Assembly: GCA_023955635.1 (NCBI GenBank)
Contig: JAMXHR010000009.1
Coordinates: 372,001-436,000 of the forward strand
DNA: 64,000 bases
DNA from: Methanosarcina sp. ERenArc_MAG2
GTDB lineage: Archaea; Halobacteriota; Methanosarcinia; Methanosarcinales; Methanosarcinaceae
Direction: 5' to 3'
In this document: piece after piece, positions 38,925 to 48,216 of the stretch
Layout: each line of letters opens with the position of its first letter
Position numbering within the stretch: the first letter of the stretch is position 1
Notes under the pieces: model-generated
Told to the model about the DNA's origin: nothing
Databases searched by the model: none
Seen by the model: the letters and a program-made list of their open reading frames with translations, nothing else
Made by a program: the position numbers and the translations under genes

Positions 38925-41309
38925 ATGGAATGCAGGGAAGAAAACGAAAAACAGTATAGGCATGCTCTGAAGGTAGACCCAAACGATGCAGACACACACT
39001 ATAAATACGGACTTCTCTTAAGTCAAATGGGACGAAAGAAAGAAGCAAAAGAGCAGTATAAGCTTGCTCTAACAGCAGATCCTAACGATGCAAATACACA
39101 CTATAATTATGGAATTCTTCTGTATGAAACAGGAAGAAGGAAAGAAGCAGAAGAACAGTACAAAATTTTCATAGAAATAGACCCTAATGATGCAGATGCA
39201 CACAATAGCTATGGACTTCTCCTAGATGAAATGGGACGAAGAAAAGAAGCAGAAGAACAATATAAGCTTGCTCTGAAAGCAGATCCTAAACATGTCAACG
39301 CCCACTATAATTATGGAATTTTCCTGTACAAAACGGCACGCTGGGAAGAAGCAGAAAAGCAGTATAATCTTTCCATCGAAATAGATCCTAATAATGCAGA
39401 TACATACAGTAATTACGGGAACCTACTGTATAAAACAGGAAGAAAGAAAGAAGCAGAAGAACAATACAAGCTTGCTCTGAAAGCAGATCCTAAACATGTC
39501 AACGCACACTATAATTATGGAATTTTCCTGTACGAAACGGCACGCTGGGAAGAAGCAGAAAAGCAGTATAATCTTTCCATAGAAATAGATCCTAACAATG
39601 CAGCCGCGCATTATAATTATGGCCTTCTCCTGTACGAAACGGCACGCTGGGAAGAAGCAGAAAAGCAGTATAAATTTTCCATCGAAATAGATCCTAATGA
39701 TGCAGATACATACAGTAATTACGGGAACCTACTGTATAAAACAGGAAGAAAGAAAGAAGCAGAAGAGCAATATAAGCTTGCTCTGAAAGCAGATCCTAAA
39801 CATGTCAGAGCACACTATAATTATGGAATTTTTCTGTACGAAACGGCACGCTGGGAAGAAGCAGAAAAGCATTATAATCTTTCCATAGAAATAGATCCTA
39901 ACAATGCAGCTGCACATTATAATTATGGCCTTCTCCTGTACAAAACGGCACGCTGGGAAGAAGCAGAAAAGCAGTATAAATTTTCCATCGAAATAGATCC
40001 TAATGATGCAGATACATACAGTAATTACGGGAACCTACTGGATAAAACAGGAAGAAAGAAAGAAGCAGAAGAACAATACCAGCTTGCTCTGAAAGCAGAT
40101 CCTAAACATGTCAACGCACACTATAATTATGGAATTTTCCTGTACGAGACGGCACGCTGGGAAGAAGCAGAAAAGCAGTATAATCTTTCCATAGAAATAG
40201 ATCCTAACAATGCAGCCGCGCATTATAATTATGGCCTTCTCCTGTACGAAACGGCACGCTGGGAAGAAGCAGAAAAGCAGTATAAATTTTCCATCGAAAT
40301 AGATCCTAATGATGCAGATACATACAGTAATTACGGGAACCTACTGGATAAAACAGGAAGAAAGAAAGAAGCAGAAGAACAATATAAACTTGCTCTTAAA
40401 GCAGATCCTAAACATGTCAATACACACTATAATTATGGAATTCTTTTGTATGAAACAGGAAGAAAGAAAGAAGCAGAAGAACAGTATAAAATTTTCATAG
40501 AAATAGACCCTAATGATGCAGATGCACACAATAGCTATGGACTTCTCTTAGATGAAATGGGACGAAGAAAAGAAGCAGAAGAACAATATAAACTTGCTCT
40601 GAAGGCAGATCCTAAACATGTCAATACACACTATAATTATGGAATTCTCCTGAATAAAATGGGACGCTGGGAAGAAGCAGAAAAGCAGTATAAGCTCACT
40701 TTAGAAATAGACCCTAAATTTGTTAAACCGTTATATTGTTTTTGGGCTAGAGTAGCTAAGGGAGAGAACGTCTCTAAGTTCGCTTATATACTACCACGTG
40801 GCGAGGTTTTAGTTTATCCAAATTTTCTTTTGTTTTTGACATTTTCTAAATATAAACCAGGGATAAAAATACTTTTTGATGTGTATTATGATCTGTTGAT
40901 AGACGAGATCAAAAAGAGAACATTATTAATTTTCGTTGAAGTAATAGCCAAATGGCTATTATCTAAAATTAAAAAGAAGGATGCAATCGCTGAAGAACGT
41001 AAAAACAAAGCATTGTTTGCTAAGGCAATGGGAAATTCTAATTCGTTTTTCATTCCTACTTGTGATATACTAGATGTGAAATTCCATAACGGAATCCGAT
41101 CATTACAAGGACACCATATACATGTCACATTGAAAAATGGAGACAGAGCAGTAATTCATCAAGATCCTCTCATTGAAAACCCGTTTAAAGCCTCAATTGG
41201 AGTATTTACTGGGCGCTGGCAAAGTGAATTTCTATCGTACTTAACTGCTGTTGCTAAAGAGAATATAAAAGATAGTTCTGATATTCAATCAGTGAACAAG
41301 ATCCCATAA
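38925..41309 (+). CDS. Long TPR-repeat protein with unknown C-terminal domain
   Basis: 794 aa. Residues 1-600 consist of about seventeen 34-aa tetratricopeptide repeats (HYNYGILLYETGRxKEAEEQYKLALKADPN), a scaffold for protein binding. Residues 605-794 form a separate domain (PRGEVLVYPNFLLFLTFSKY..., GIRSLQGHHIHVTLKNGDRAVIHQD) that I do not recognise. The gene is intact and has a TATA-like TTTATTTAATA about 50 nt upstream. It is the only gene of the composite insertion in hsdR. The middle of the repeat array is made of near-identical 306-bp blocks. Confidence 0.85.
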   Translation: MECREENEKQYRHALKVDPNDADTHYKYGLLLSQMGRKKEAKEQYKLALTADPNDANTHYNYGILLYETGRRKEAEEQYKIFIEIDPNDADAHNSYGLLLDEMGRRKEAEEQYKLALKADPKHVNAHYNYGIFLYKTARWEEAEKQYNLSIEIDPNNADTYSNYGNLLYKTGRKKEAEEQYKLALKADPKHVNAHYNYGIFLYETARWEEAEKQYNLSIEIDPNNAAAHYNYGLLLYETARWEEAEKQYKFSIEIDPNDADTYSNYGNLLYKTGRKKEAEEQYKLALKADPKHVRAHYNYGIFLYETARWEEAEKHYNLSIEIDPNNAAAHYNYGLLLYKTARWEEAEKQYKFSIEIDPNDADTYSNYGNLLDKTGRKKEAEEQYQLALKADPKHVNAHYNYGIFLYETARWEEAEKQYNLSIEIDPNNAAAHYNYGLLLYETARWEEAEKQYKFSIEIDPNDADTYSNYGNLLDKTGRKKEAEEQYKLALKADPKHVNTHYNYGILLYETGRKKEAEEQYKIFIEIDPNDADAHNSYGLLLDEMGRRKEAEEQYKLALKADPKHVNTHYNYGILLNKMGRWEEAEKQYKLTLEIDPKFVKPLYCFWARVAKGENVSKFAYILPRGEVLVYPNFLLFLTFSKYKPGIKILFDVYYDLLIDEIKKRTLLIFVEVIAKWLLSKIKKKDAIAEERKNKALFAKAMGNSNSFFIPTCDILDVKFHNGIRSLQGHHIHVTLKNGDRAVIHQDPLIENPFKASIGVFTGRWQSEFLSYLTAVAKENIKDSSDIQSVNKIP
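39420..40530 (+). repeat. Tandem 306-bp repeats inside the TPR gene
   Basis: Blocks of exactly 306 bp (102 codons, three TPR units) recur from about 39423, 39729, 40035 and 40341 with only scattered base changes. The unit order is LYKTGRKKEAEEQY, LYETARWEEAEKQYN, LYETARWEEAEKQYKFS. The DNA-level identity points to recent duplication or gene conversion. Confidence 0.85.
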
Positions 41310-41633
41310 TATGAGATTTTATGTATAGCGGACAGTTCTATCTCTTGCACGCTTAAAACAATAAAAAGGTATATTGCCTTTTCACCTAAAATACACTGAC
41401 TATATGTACCAAAAATAAAAGGTATTTTCCTCTCTTACTTTTACTTGAAATTATTAAGGACAGATTTAAGAAATCTACAGAAAGTCAACCTGTAACATTA
41501 GCACAGGCTTTAAGAGAAGTTCGAAATTTCATTTAGTTTATTAAGTGCATGGTTTATACCAGTTGAAAAATTGGCTGTAATAGGCTTAAAATAGGTCACT
41601 TAAAAGAAGAGTATACAAAACCGAAGCTATTAA
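41310..41633. other. Spacer between TPR gene and second MITE
   Basis: 324 bp without a convincing gene. A short open stretch around 41455-41536 (KSTESQPVTLAQALREVRNF) may be a remnant of an unknown gene. Confidence 0.4.
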
Positions 41634-41763
41634 GAGCCTATTCGAAAAGAAAGTAACGCATGTTGAAAAGTCACAGTGGCATATAATATCCGGGTACAAG
41701 TTACAAGTTTGCATATTGCTAGTGGAAAATTGAAGTAGGTCACAACACTTTTCGGATATGCAT
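41634..41763 (+). mobile_element. IS5-type MITE copy 2 (130 bp)
   Basis: Same family and orientation as copy 1 (GAGCCTATTCGAAAAG...ACTTTTCGGATATGCAT) but more diverged. TAA is found on both sides (41631-41633, 41764-41766), so it could be an independent insertion into hsdR. Confidence 0.75.
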
Positions 41764-42013
41764 TAAGTGACGGGCAGGATGCAATGGCAGGAACGCTTAC
41801 CTCGAACAGGGAGTGGTTCGTACCCTGGAAGACAATTGACGGGGAAAAAGTTGCAGATTTCAAGGTGCCGCCTATTGAGGTGCTGCTCAGGGGAATGTGC
41901 AGGCCAGAAATCCTTCTTGACCTCATCAGGCACTTTATCGTTTTTGGGGACGACCGGGGAAAGGCTGCCAAAAAACTCGCCCGTTACCACCAGTATCATG
42001 CAGTTAACAGGGC
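41764..42013 (+). pseudogene. hsdR: HsdR middle fragment
   Basis: Encodes SDGQDAMAGTLTSNREWFVPWKTIDG...PPIEVLLRGMCRPEILLDLIRHFIVFGDD...LARYHQYHAVNRA, the linker between nuclease and helicase domains of HsdR. Homology stops at 42013, where sequence shared with the second STAND-TPR unit begins. The SF2 helicase core that should follow is absent. Confidence 0.85.
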
Positions 42014-42100
42014 AAGTACCCCTCCATATCACTAATTAGTTGCATGAAATTATTACCCCCAATTACAGCATTAGATATTTTAATTCCAGAAACTTTCTGG

Positions 42101-45100
42101 CTATTTCAAGTGTTCTTTGGTAAAATGGGAGTGCTTTTTCTTAATCCCCAGACTTTCATAGAGTCCTGCGAGATTGTTTAGTGTTGTTGCAACAGATGGG
42201 TGTTGGGGACCGAGCACCTTTTCAAATATTTCCAGTGCCCTTTGATAAAGTGGGAGTGCTTTTTTGTATTCCCCCATATGACAATAGAGTCCTGCGAGAT
42301 TGTTTAGTGTTGTTGCAACAGATGGGTGTTGGGGACTGAGCACCTTTTCAAATATTTCCAGTGCCCTTTGATAAAGTGGGAGTGCTTTTTTGTATTCTCC
42401 CATATGACAATAGAGTCCTGCGAGATTGTTTAGTGTTGTTGCAACAGATGGGTGTTGGGGACCGAGCACCTTTTCATTAATGTCAAGTGCCCTTTGATAA
42501 AGTGGGAGTGCTTTTTTGTATTCCCCCAGACTTTCATAGAGTCCTGCGAGATTGTTTAGTGTTGTTGCAACATCTGGGTGTTGGGGACCGAGCACCTTTT
42601 CACGAATGTCAAGTACCCTTTGATAAAGTGGGAGTGCTTTTTCGTAATCTCCCATATGATAATAGAGTCTGGCGAGGTCATTTAGCGAATTTGCAACATC
42701 TGTGTGTCCAGATCCTAGAACCCTTTCGCGAATTTCCAATACCATTTGATAAAGTGAAAGTGCCTTTTCGTAATCTTCCAGATTGTCATAAATTATTGCA
42801 AGGTTATTTAGGTTTGTTACAGTATCCAGGTGTTCAGATCCTAGAGCTTTTATATCCATTTCAAGTATCCTTTGACAAACTGTGAGTGCCTTTTTATAAT
42901 CTCCCACCTGATTATAGAGCCAGACAAGATTATTTAGTGCTATTCTAACATCTCGATGTTGAGAACTCAGTACATTTTCGGTTATTTCAAGTGACCTTTG
43001 ATAAAGTAGAATTGCTTTTTCATAATCTTTTGTGTCTCTATAGAGTTTGGCTAGGTTGTTTAGCGAATTTGCAACATCTGGATGATTCGGGCCCATTATA
43101 TTTTCAGCCATTTCAAGCGATATTCTATAAAGCTGCAGTGCTTTCCCATAATCTCCCATATGATGATGGAGTGCCCCTAAATTGTTTAGTACTGTTGCAA
43201 CATCTGGGTGTTTAGGGCCCAGAAAAGTTTCAAAGATTTCAAATGCCCTTTGAAAAAGTGGGAGTGCTTTTTCGTAATCTCCCATGTCTTTATAAAGCTC
43301 TGCGAGATTGTTTAAGGTTCCTGCAAAATGTGGATGATTCGGGCCCACTATGTCTTCATCTATTTCTAGTGCTCTTTGAAGAAGTGGGAGTGCTTTTTCA
43401 TAATCCCCCATAGAATGATAGATTTCTGCGAGATTGCTTAGGCTTGCTGCAACATCTGGGTGTTCAGGGCCCAAGACACTTTTTTCTATTTCAAGAGCCC
43501 TTTGATAAAGGGGGATCACTTTCTCATAATCTCCTACCTGATGATAGAGTCCAGCGATATTGCTTAATATTGTTGCAACATCAGGATGTTGCGGGCCCTT
43601 TATACTTTCTTCAATATTAAGTGCTTTTTGATAAAGTGGGAGCGCTTTTTTATAGTCTCCCATATGATGATGGAGTTCTGCCAAATTGTTTAGCGTTATT
43701 GCAACAACTGAGCTTTGAGAACCAAATATATTTTCGTCGATTTCTAGTGCCCTTTGAAAAAGTGGGAGTGCTGTTTTGTAATTTCCAATATTTTTGTAGA
43801 GTCCAGCGAGGTTGATAAATATTATTGAAACAGATGAGAGTTCATAGAGTGGGTTTTCAAATCTGACTTCGGCTTCTAGAATTTGTGTCAACATTTCTTC
43901 ATAAATAAAGATAAGTAATTTCCAGAATGCAGCTTTACCAAATGGTTTGGAAGCAGATATAAACCATTCAAATAACTCTTTTGTTCCAATTACTTCTTTT
44001 GCGTGATAAAAGGCTTCCATTAGGGCAATTTCATGTTCTTGGGTTATTGTCTTAATATCAATTTCTTTTAATTTGTTGTTGTAGCGTTCAAAAATAAATT
44101 CATGGACATTTTTTCTGTCAATTGGATCCTGATGTCCCTGAAGACTTTTTCTCATCAACTGATGAATGTAGAATCTCCCATCGGTGTCTGTTTTAATAAA
44201 GGAGAACTTAACCAATTCTGAAAAAGTGCTAAGTGGGAATCCACAGTTAAACTCTTTCATCAATGTATCGAATAATTTTCGATCCCAGAAATTAGCTACT
44301 GATAGTACTTCAAGTGCTCGAATTTCAGTACTATATAGATATTTTACAAATGTGTTAAAGACTTCTGGCTGTGTCCTGCCGAAGTCTTGAGGAGTTTGCT
44401 CTATTTTTTTGTAGATTTTTATCTTTTCGAAGGTATCAACAGATAGGTTAAGGTAGTACGGAACTCCTTCACTGGCTTTGATAATTACATCTCGAATATC
44501 TTTATTTTCGATACCGCAATCTTCCAAAAACCTTTGACAATAGCTTTCAGGAAGGTCATCTACTGAATGCTGTTTTAGATACATATCCCACTCAGGATCA
44601 CATTCTGGAACCCATAGTAATTTCTCTCGTCCACAGATTACCCATGAAACTCCAAGCATGTTTGGGATAAGTTTATCTCTAATCCATTCATCTTTTTCAT
44701 GGAAACCGCCTTTATCCCTCAGACCATCCCAGAGAGCTTCATAAGTGTCAATAAAGATGTAGAATTTTGAGTCTTCACCAAAGTATTCAAAAAAGTCAGC
44801 GGCAAAAATTCCTGGTAGTAGTTCTTCTATCTTATTTGGCTCTAATGATTCGATTTGGGAAATATCAAGATGATGTAATTTACACCATTTTCTGAAACTG
44901 TCTGAAGCGCTGTTTAATATTTCCCAAGCTAATGAAAGTTTGCCAGAGTTTTCAAGGACACCTATTATTTTGTCTAAAATATCTCCTTTCTTGATTAGAG
45001 GATAATTCTGCTTCTGGAGAGGAATTCCCGGATGGAACTTTTCCCAATAGATGGCATGAACAGCATTAAAAAGCTGAAACTTCGCACTATGTTTCTCCTG

Positions 45101-45388
45101 AATTTTATTTCGTAAAGTTATGAGGAAGGTACCTATATCCCTATAAGTTTTTACATCAAGGTCTATGGAAGCCCAGAGTATCTCTGAGTACTCCTTATCC
45201 AATATTTCTTGCAACTCTTTTTGCAGTTTACTTTTCCCAATCCCTGCAATTCCATAGTAAAATAATACGTTGTATTCTTGATTTCCCGAATTCTGAATAT
45301 TCTCTTTGAAAGCCTGGATACAGGCCTCCCTATCAACAAATCTCCTTTCTTTCCCAAAGTATGTTGTAGGACCAATAGGCATTTGCAA
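42101..45388 (-). CDS. STAND-type NTPase with C-terminal TPR array (copy 1)
   Basis: 1095 aa. N-terminal P-loop NTPase: Walker A YYGIAGIGKSKLQKEL (about residue 43), Walker B FYIFIDTYEALW (about 230), then SWVICGREKLLW and a winged-helix-like region (about 340-440). From about residue 540 there are some fourteen 42-aa kinesin-light-chain-type TPRs (LNNLAGLYxxxGEYKKALPLYQRALEIxEKVLGPQHPSVAT). Such proteins sense a ligand with the repeats and oligomerise; antiviral STAND proteins share the plan. The last repeat runs out of frame; the ending seen in copy 2 (YLML) is present up to 42063 in another frame. It replaces the hsdR helicase region, in opposite orientation. Confidence 0.88.
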   Translation of the reverse strand: MQMPIGPTTYFGKERRFVDREACIQAFKENIQNSGNQEYNVLFYYGIAGIGKSKLQKELQEILDKEYSEILWASIDLDVKTYRDIGTFLITLRNKIQEKHSAKFQLFNAVHAIYWEKFHPGIPLQKQNYPLIKKGDILDKIIGVLENSGKLSLAWEILNSASDSFRKWCKLHHLDISQIESLEPNKIEELLPGIFAADFFEYFGEDSKFYIFIDTYEALWDGLRDKGGFHEKDEWIRDKLIPNMLGVSWVICGREKLLWVPECDPEWDMYLKQHSVDDLPESYCQRFLEDCGIENKDIRDVIIKASEGVPYYLNLSVDTFEKIKIYKKIEQTPQDFGRTQPEVFNTFVKYLYSTEIRALEVLSVANFWDRKLFDTLMKEFNCGFPLSTFSELVKFSFIKTDTDGRFYIHQLMRKSLQGHQDPIDRKNVHEFIFERYNNKLKEIDIKTITQEHEIALMEAFYHAKEVIGTKELFEWFISASKPFGKAAFWKLLIFIYEEMLTQILEAEVRFENPLYELSSVSIIFINLAGLYKNIGNYKTALPLFQRALEIDENIFGSQSSVVAITLNNLAELHHHMGDYKKALPLYQKALNIEESIKGPQHPDVATILSNIAGLYHQVGDYEKVIPLYQRALEIEKSVLGPEHPDVAASLSNLAEIYHSMGDYEKALPLLQRALEIDEDIVGPNHPHFAGTLNNLAELYKDMGDYEKALPLFQRAFEIFETFLGPKHPDVATVLNNLGALHHHMGDYGKALQLYRISLEMAENIMGPNHPDVANSLNNLAKLYRDTKDYEKAILLYQRSLEITENVLSSQHRDVRIALNNLVWLYNQVGDYKKALTVCQRILEMDIKALGSEHLDTVTNLNNLAIIYDNLEDYEKALSLYQMVLEIRERVLGSGHTDVANSLNDLARLYYHMGDYEKALPLYQRVLDIREKVLGPQHPDVATTLNNLAGLYESLGEYKKALPLYQRALDINEKVLGPQHPSVATTLNNLAGLYCHMGEYKKALPLYQRALEIFEKVLSPQHPSVATTLNNLAGLYCHMGEYKKALPLYQRALEIFEKVLGPQHPSVATTLNNLAGLYESLGIKKKHSHFTKEHLK

Positions 45389-45495
45389 GTCTCCGCAAGG
45401 CAGTTTTCGGATTCTCTAGTTTTCCAACTTGCTTCGGGGTTTCAACTTATTCTATAATATCCTGCCGAAATATGATCAAAAATTTGATCTTTTTG

Positions 45496-45740
45496 AGAAG
45501 AATTACCTTGCTGACAATGAAAGTGCTCTGGAACTCCTGGGCAATGAAACATTAAGACTCATGGCAGCGGAACTTGTTAAGATTATCAGGCAAAACGCAG
45601 GCGTTGACTGGGCTCTCCGGAAAAATATTCAGGCAAAAATAAAGGTCAACGTAAAAAGACTGCTGAAGAAATACGGATACCCTCCAGACAAACAAAAACT
45701 TGCTACTGAGAATATCCTCAAGCAGGCTGAACTTCTATGC
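45496..45740 (+). pseudogene. hsdR: HsdR C-terminal fragment
   Basis: FEKNYLADNESALELLGNETLRLMAAELVKIIRQNAGVDWALR...VKRLLKKYGYPPDKQKLATENILKQAELL is the C-terminal helical domain (DUF3387-like) of HsdR, which docks the subunit on HsdM/HsdS. It lies beyond STAND copy 1 and is separated from the middle fragment by 3.5 kb. The final residues of a normal HsdR are replaced. This shows that all of 37993-45740 was once one hsdR gene. Confidence 0.85.
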
Positions 45741-45980
45741 ATAGGTGGAGAGCACTTATGTCCAATTGTATTATGAAAAGGAGTACTCTTGTCTTTCTTT
45801 ATAATCCTGAGCAATCCAGAAGACGTAACAACCAAAGGTCAAAAGTATCTTTCTAATACGAATAAAGTCTTTCTGAATCCGTGGGAAGTGCAAAAGTAGG
45901 GGAAATGCACTGTAATTACCGGGCATAAGGAAGTTGAAGTCCTGAAAGGGGCTGGAGGAGTCGGTCCTGTTGAGACATTT
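45741..45980. other. Unassigned spacer
   Basis: 240 bp between the hsdR tail and the start of the duplicated STAND unit. A short frame (KCTVITGHKEVEVLKGAGGVGPVETF, ending where the duplicated sequence starts near 45981) could be a gene remnant; it is not recognised. Confidence 0.35.
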
Positions 45981-48216
45981 ACAGGACAAGTACCCCTCCG
46001 TATCACTAATTAGTTGCATGAAATTATTACCCCTAATTACAGCATTAGATATTTTAATCCCAGAAACTTTCCGACTATTCCAAGTGTTCTTTGATAAAGT
46101 GGAAGTGCTTTTTCGTATTCTCCCAGACTTTCATAGAGTGCTGCGAGATTGTTCAGGGTTGTTGCAACAGATGGATGTTGCGGACCGAGCACCTGTTCAA
46201 TTATTTCAAGTGCCCTTTGATAAAGTGGAAGTTCTTTTTCGTATTCTCCCATATGACAATAGAGTAATGCGAGATTGTTCAGGGTTGCTGCAACAGATGG
46301 GTGTTGCGGGCCGAGCACCTGTTCAATTATTTCAAGTGCCCTTTGATAAAGTGGAAGTTCTTTTTCGTATTCTCCCATATGACAATAGAGTAATGCGAGA
46401 TTGTTTAGGGTTGCTGCAACAGATGGGTGTTGCGGGCCGAGCACCTTTTCACGAATGTCAAGTGCCCTTTGATAAAGTGGGAGTGCTTTTTCATATTCTC
46501 CCATATGACAATAGAGTAATGCGAGATTGTTCAGGGTTGTTGCAACATATGGGTGTTGCGGACCGAGCACCTTTTCATGAATGTCAAGTGCCCTTTGATA
46601 AAGTGGAAGTGCTTTTTCGTATTCTCCCAGACTTTCATAGAGTGCTGCGAGATTGTTCAGGGTTGCTGCAACATATGGGTGTTGCGGACCAAGCACCTTT
46701 TTAATTATTTCAAGTGCACTTTGATAAAGTGGAAGTGCTTTTTCGTATTCTCCCATACTTTCATACAGTGCTGCGAGATTGTTCAGGGTTGCTGCAACAT
46801 CTGGGTGTTGCGGACCGAGCACCTGTTCAATTATTTCAAGTGCCCTTTGATAAAGGGGGAGTGCTTTTTCGTATTCTCCCATATGACGATAGAGTTCTGC
46901 GAGATTGTTTAGGGTTGTTGCAACAGAAGGGTGTTGGGAACCGAGCACCTTTTCAATTATTTCAAGTGCCCTTTGATAAAGTGGAAGTGCTTTTTCATAT
47001 TCCCCCAGACTTTCATAGAGTAATGCGAGATTGTTCAGGGTTGTTGCAACATCTGGGTGTTGCGGACCGAGCACCTTTTCAAATATTTCCAGTGCCCTTT
47101 GATAAAGTGGGAGTGCTTTTTCATATTCTCCCATATGACGATAGAGTAATGCGAGATTGTTCAGGGTTGCTGCAACATATGGGTGTTGCGGACCGATTTC
47201 TGCTTCAAGGATTTGCAGCATCTCTTCACACATAGGGGCAATTAATTGCCAGAATGCTGCTCTGTTGAATGGATCAGAGGCAGAAATAAACCAATTGAGC
47301 AAATCTTCTGCTTCCTGTGATTCTTTTGCGTGATAGAAGGCTTCGGTTAGAGCAGTTTCGTGTTCGGAGGTTATTTTTTTGATATCGATGCTCTTTAACT
47401 GGTCATTATAATAGGTAAGCATGAAGCTATGGACGTCTTCTTTTAATTCCTTATTCTGATAAACCTGTAAGCTTTCTCTCATGAGCGGGTGTAGCAGCAG
47501 TTTTCCTTCAGTGTCCTGAACAAATGAAAATCTTTTCAATTCTGAAAATGCTGTGAGGGGATAGCATGTTTTAAATTCTTCAATTAATGCATTGAAGATA
47601 TCTTTATTCCAGAAACGGGGAGTTGAAAGAACTTTTAAGGTTTCTTTTTCTGGGGCACTCAAATATATCATAAATCTGTCAAAGATTTCACTGCATGTTC
47701 GGGCAAAATTGTCAGGTACTGGAAAATCTTTCTTTGTGATTTCGGCGTATGTATCAACCGCAAGTTCGAGATAATAAGGAACACCTTCACTACCCTTGAG
47801 AATTACCTTTTGAATCTCCTTCTCTTTAATTCCACAGCGATTCAGAAAATCGAGGGCATCTTTTTCGGGGAGTTTTCCGAGTTCGTATTGTTCAAGAGAA
47901 TTATTCCAGTCTCTCTCGACTTCATTCCACCGGAGTTCCTCCCTTCCGCAGATTACCCACAGGGATGATTCAGGTAGGTTTGAGATAAGTTCCCTTATCC
48001 ATTCGTCTCTAGCATTAAAATTTCCCTGCCCTCTTTCCTTTTCCCACAGGGCTTCATACGTGTCTATAAATAATACTGCAGATTTTGAAGTACGTTCCAG
48101 ATAATCATTGAGGTCTTGCGCCCAGAAATAGGGAAGCATTTCTTCAATTTCCAGAGGTTCTTTTTCTGAAAGCTGCGAGAGTTCTGTTTCTCCTCTCCTT
48201 TTCCACCATTTTCTAA

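Larger units (their letters stand above)
38603..41763 (+). mobile_element. 3.16-kb composite MITE-TPR-MITE insertion in hsdR
   Basis: Begins with one IS5-type MITE and ends with a second in the same orientation; TAA stands immediately outside both outer ends (38600-38602, 41764-41766). Removing it with one TAA joins hsdR in frame (AFLLI + SDGQDAM). Cargo: one TPR gene. Either it moved as one composite unit, or a single MITE insertion later acquired the cargo by recombination between MITE copies. Confidence 0.72.

Noticed and set aside
39423..40529. Four evenly spaced 62-aa minus-strand frames
   Set aside because: Antisense shadows of the 306-bp repeats in the TPR gene; useful only because their spacing shows the repeat period.
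42101..47200. Regular short repeats as a possible CRISPR array
   Set aside because: The 126-bp period is coding (42-aa TPRs) with no unique spacers between repeats.
45970..47235. Long plus-strand open frames opposite the STAND-TPR gene
   Set aside because: They are the antisense reading of 126-bp TPR repeats; the minus strand has the conserved protein, and the plus-strand products are low-complexity repeats of the same string.
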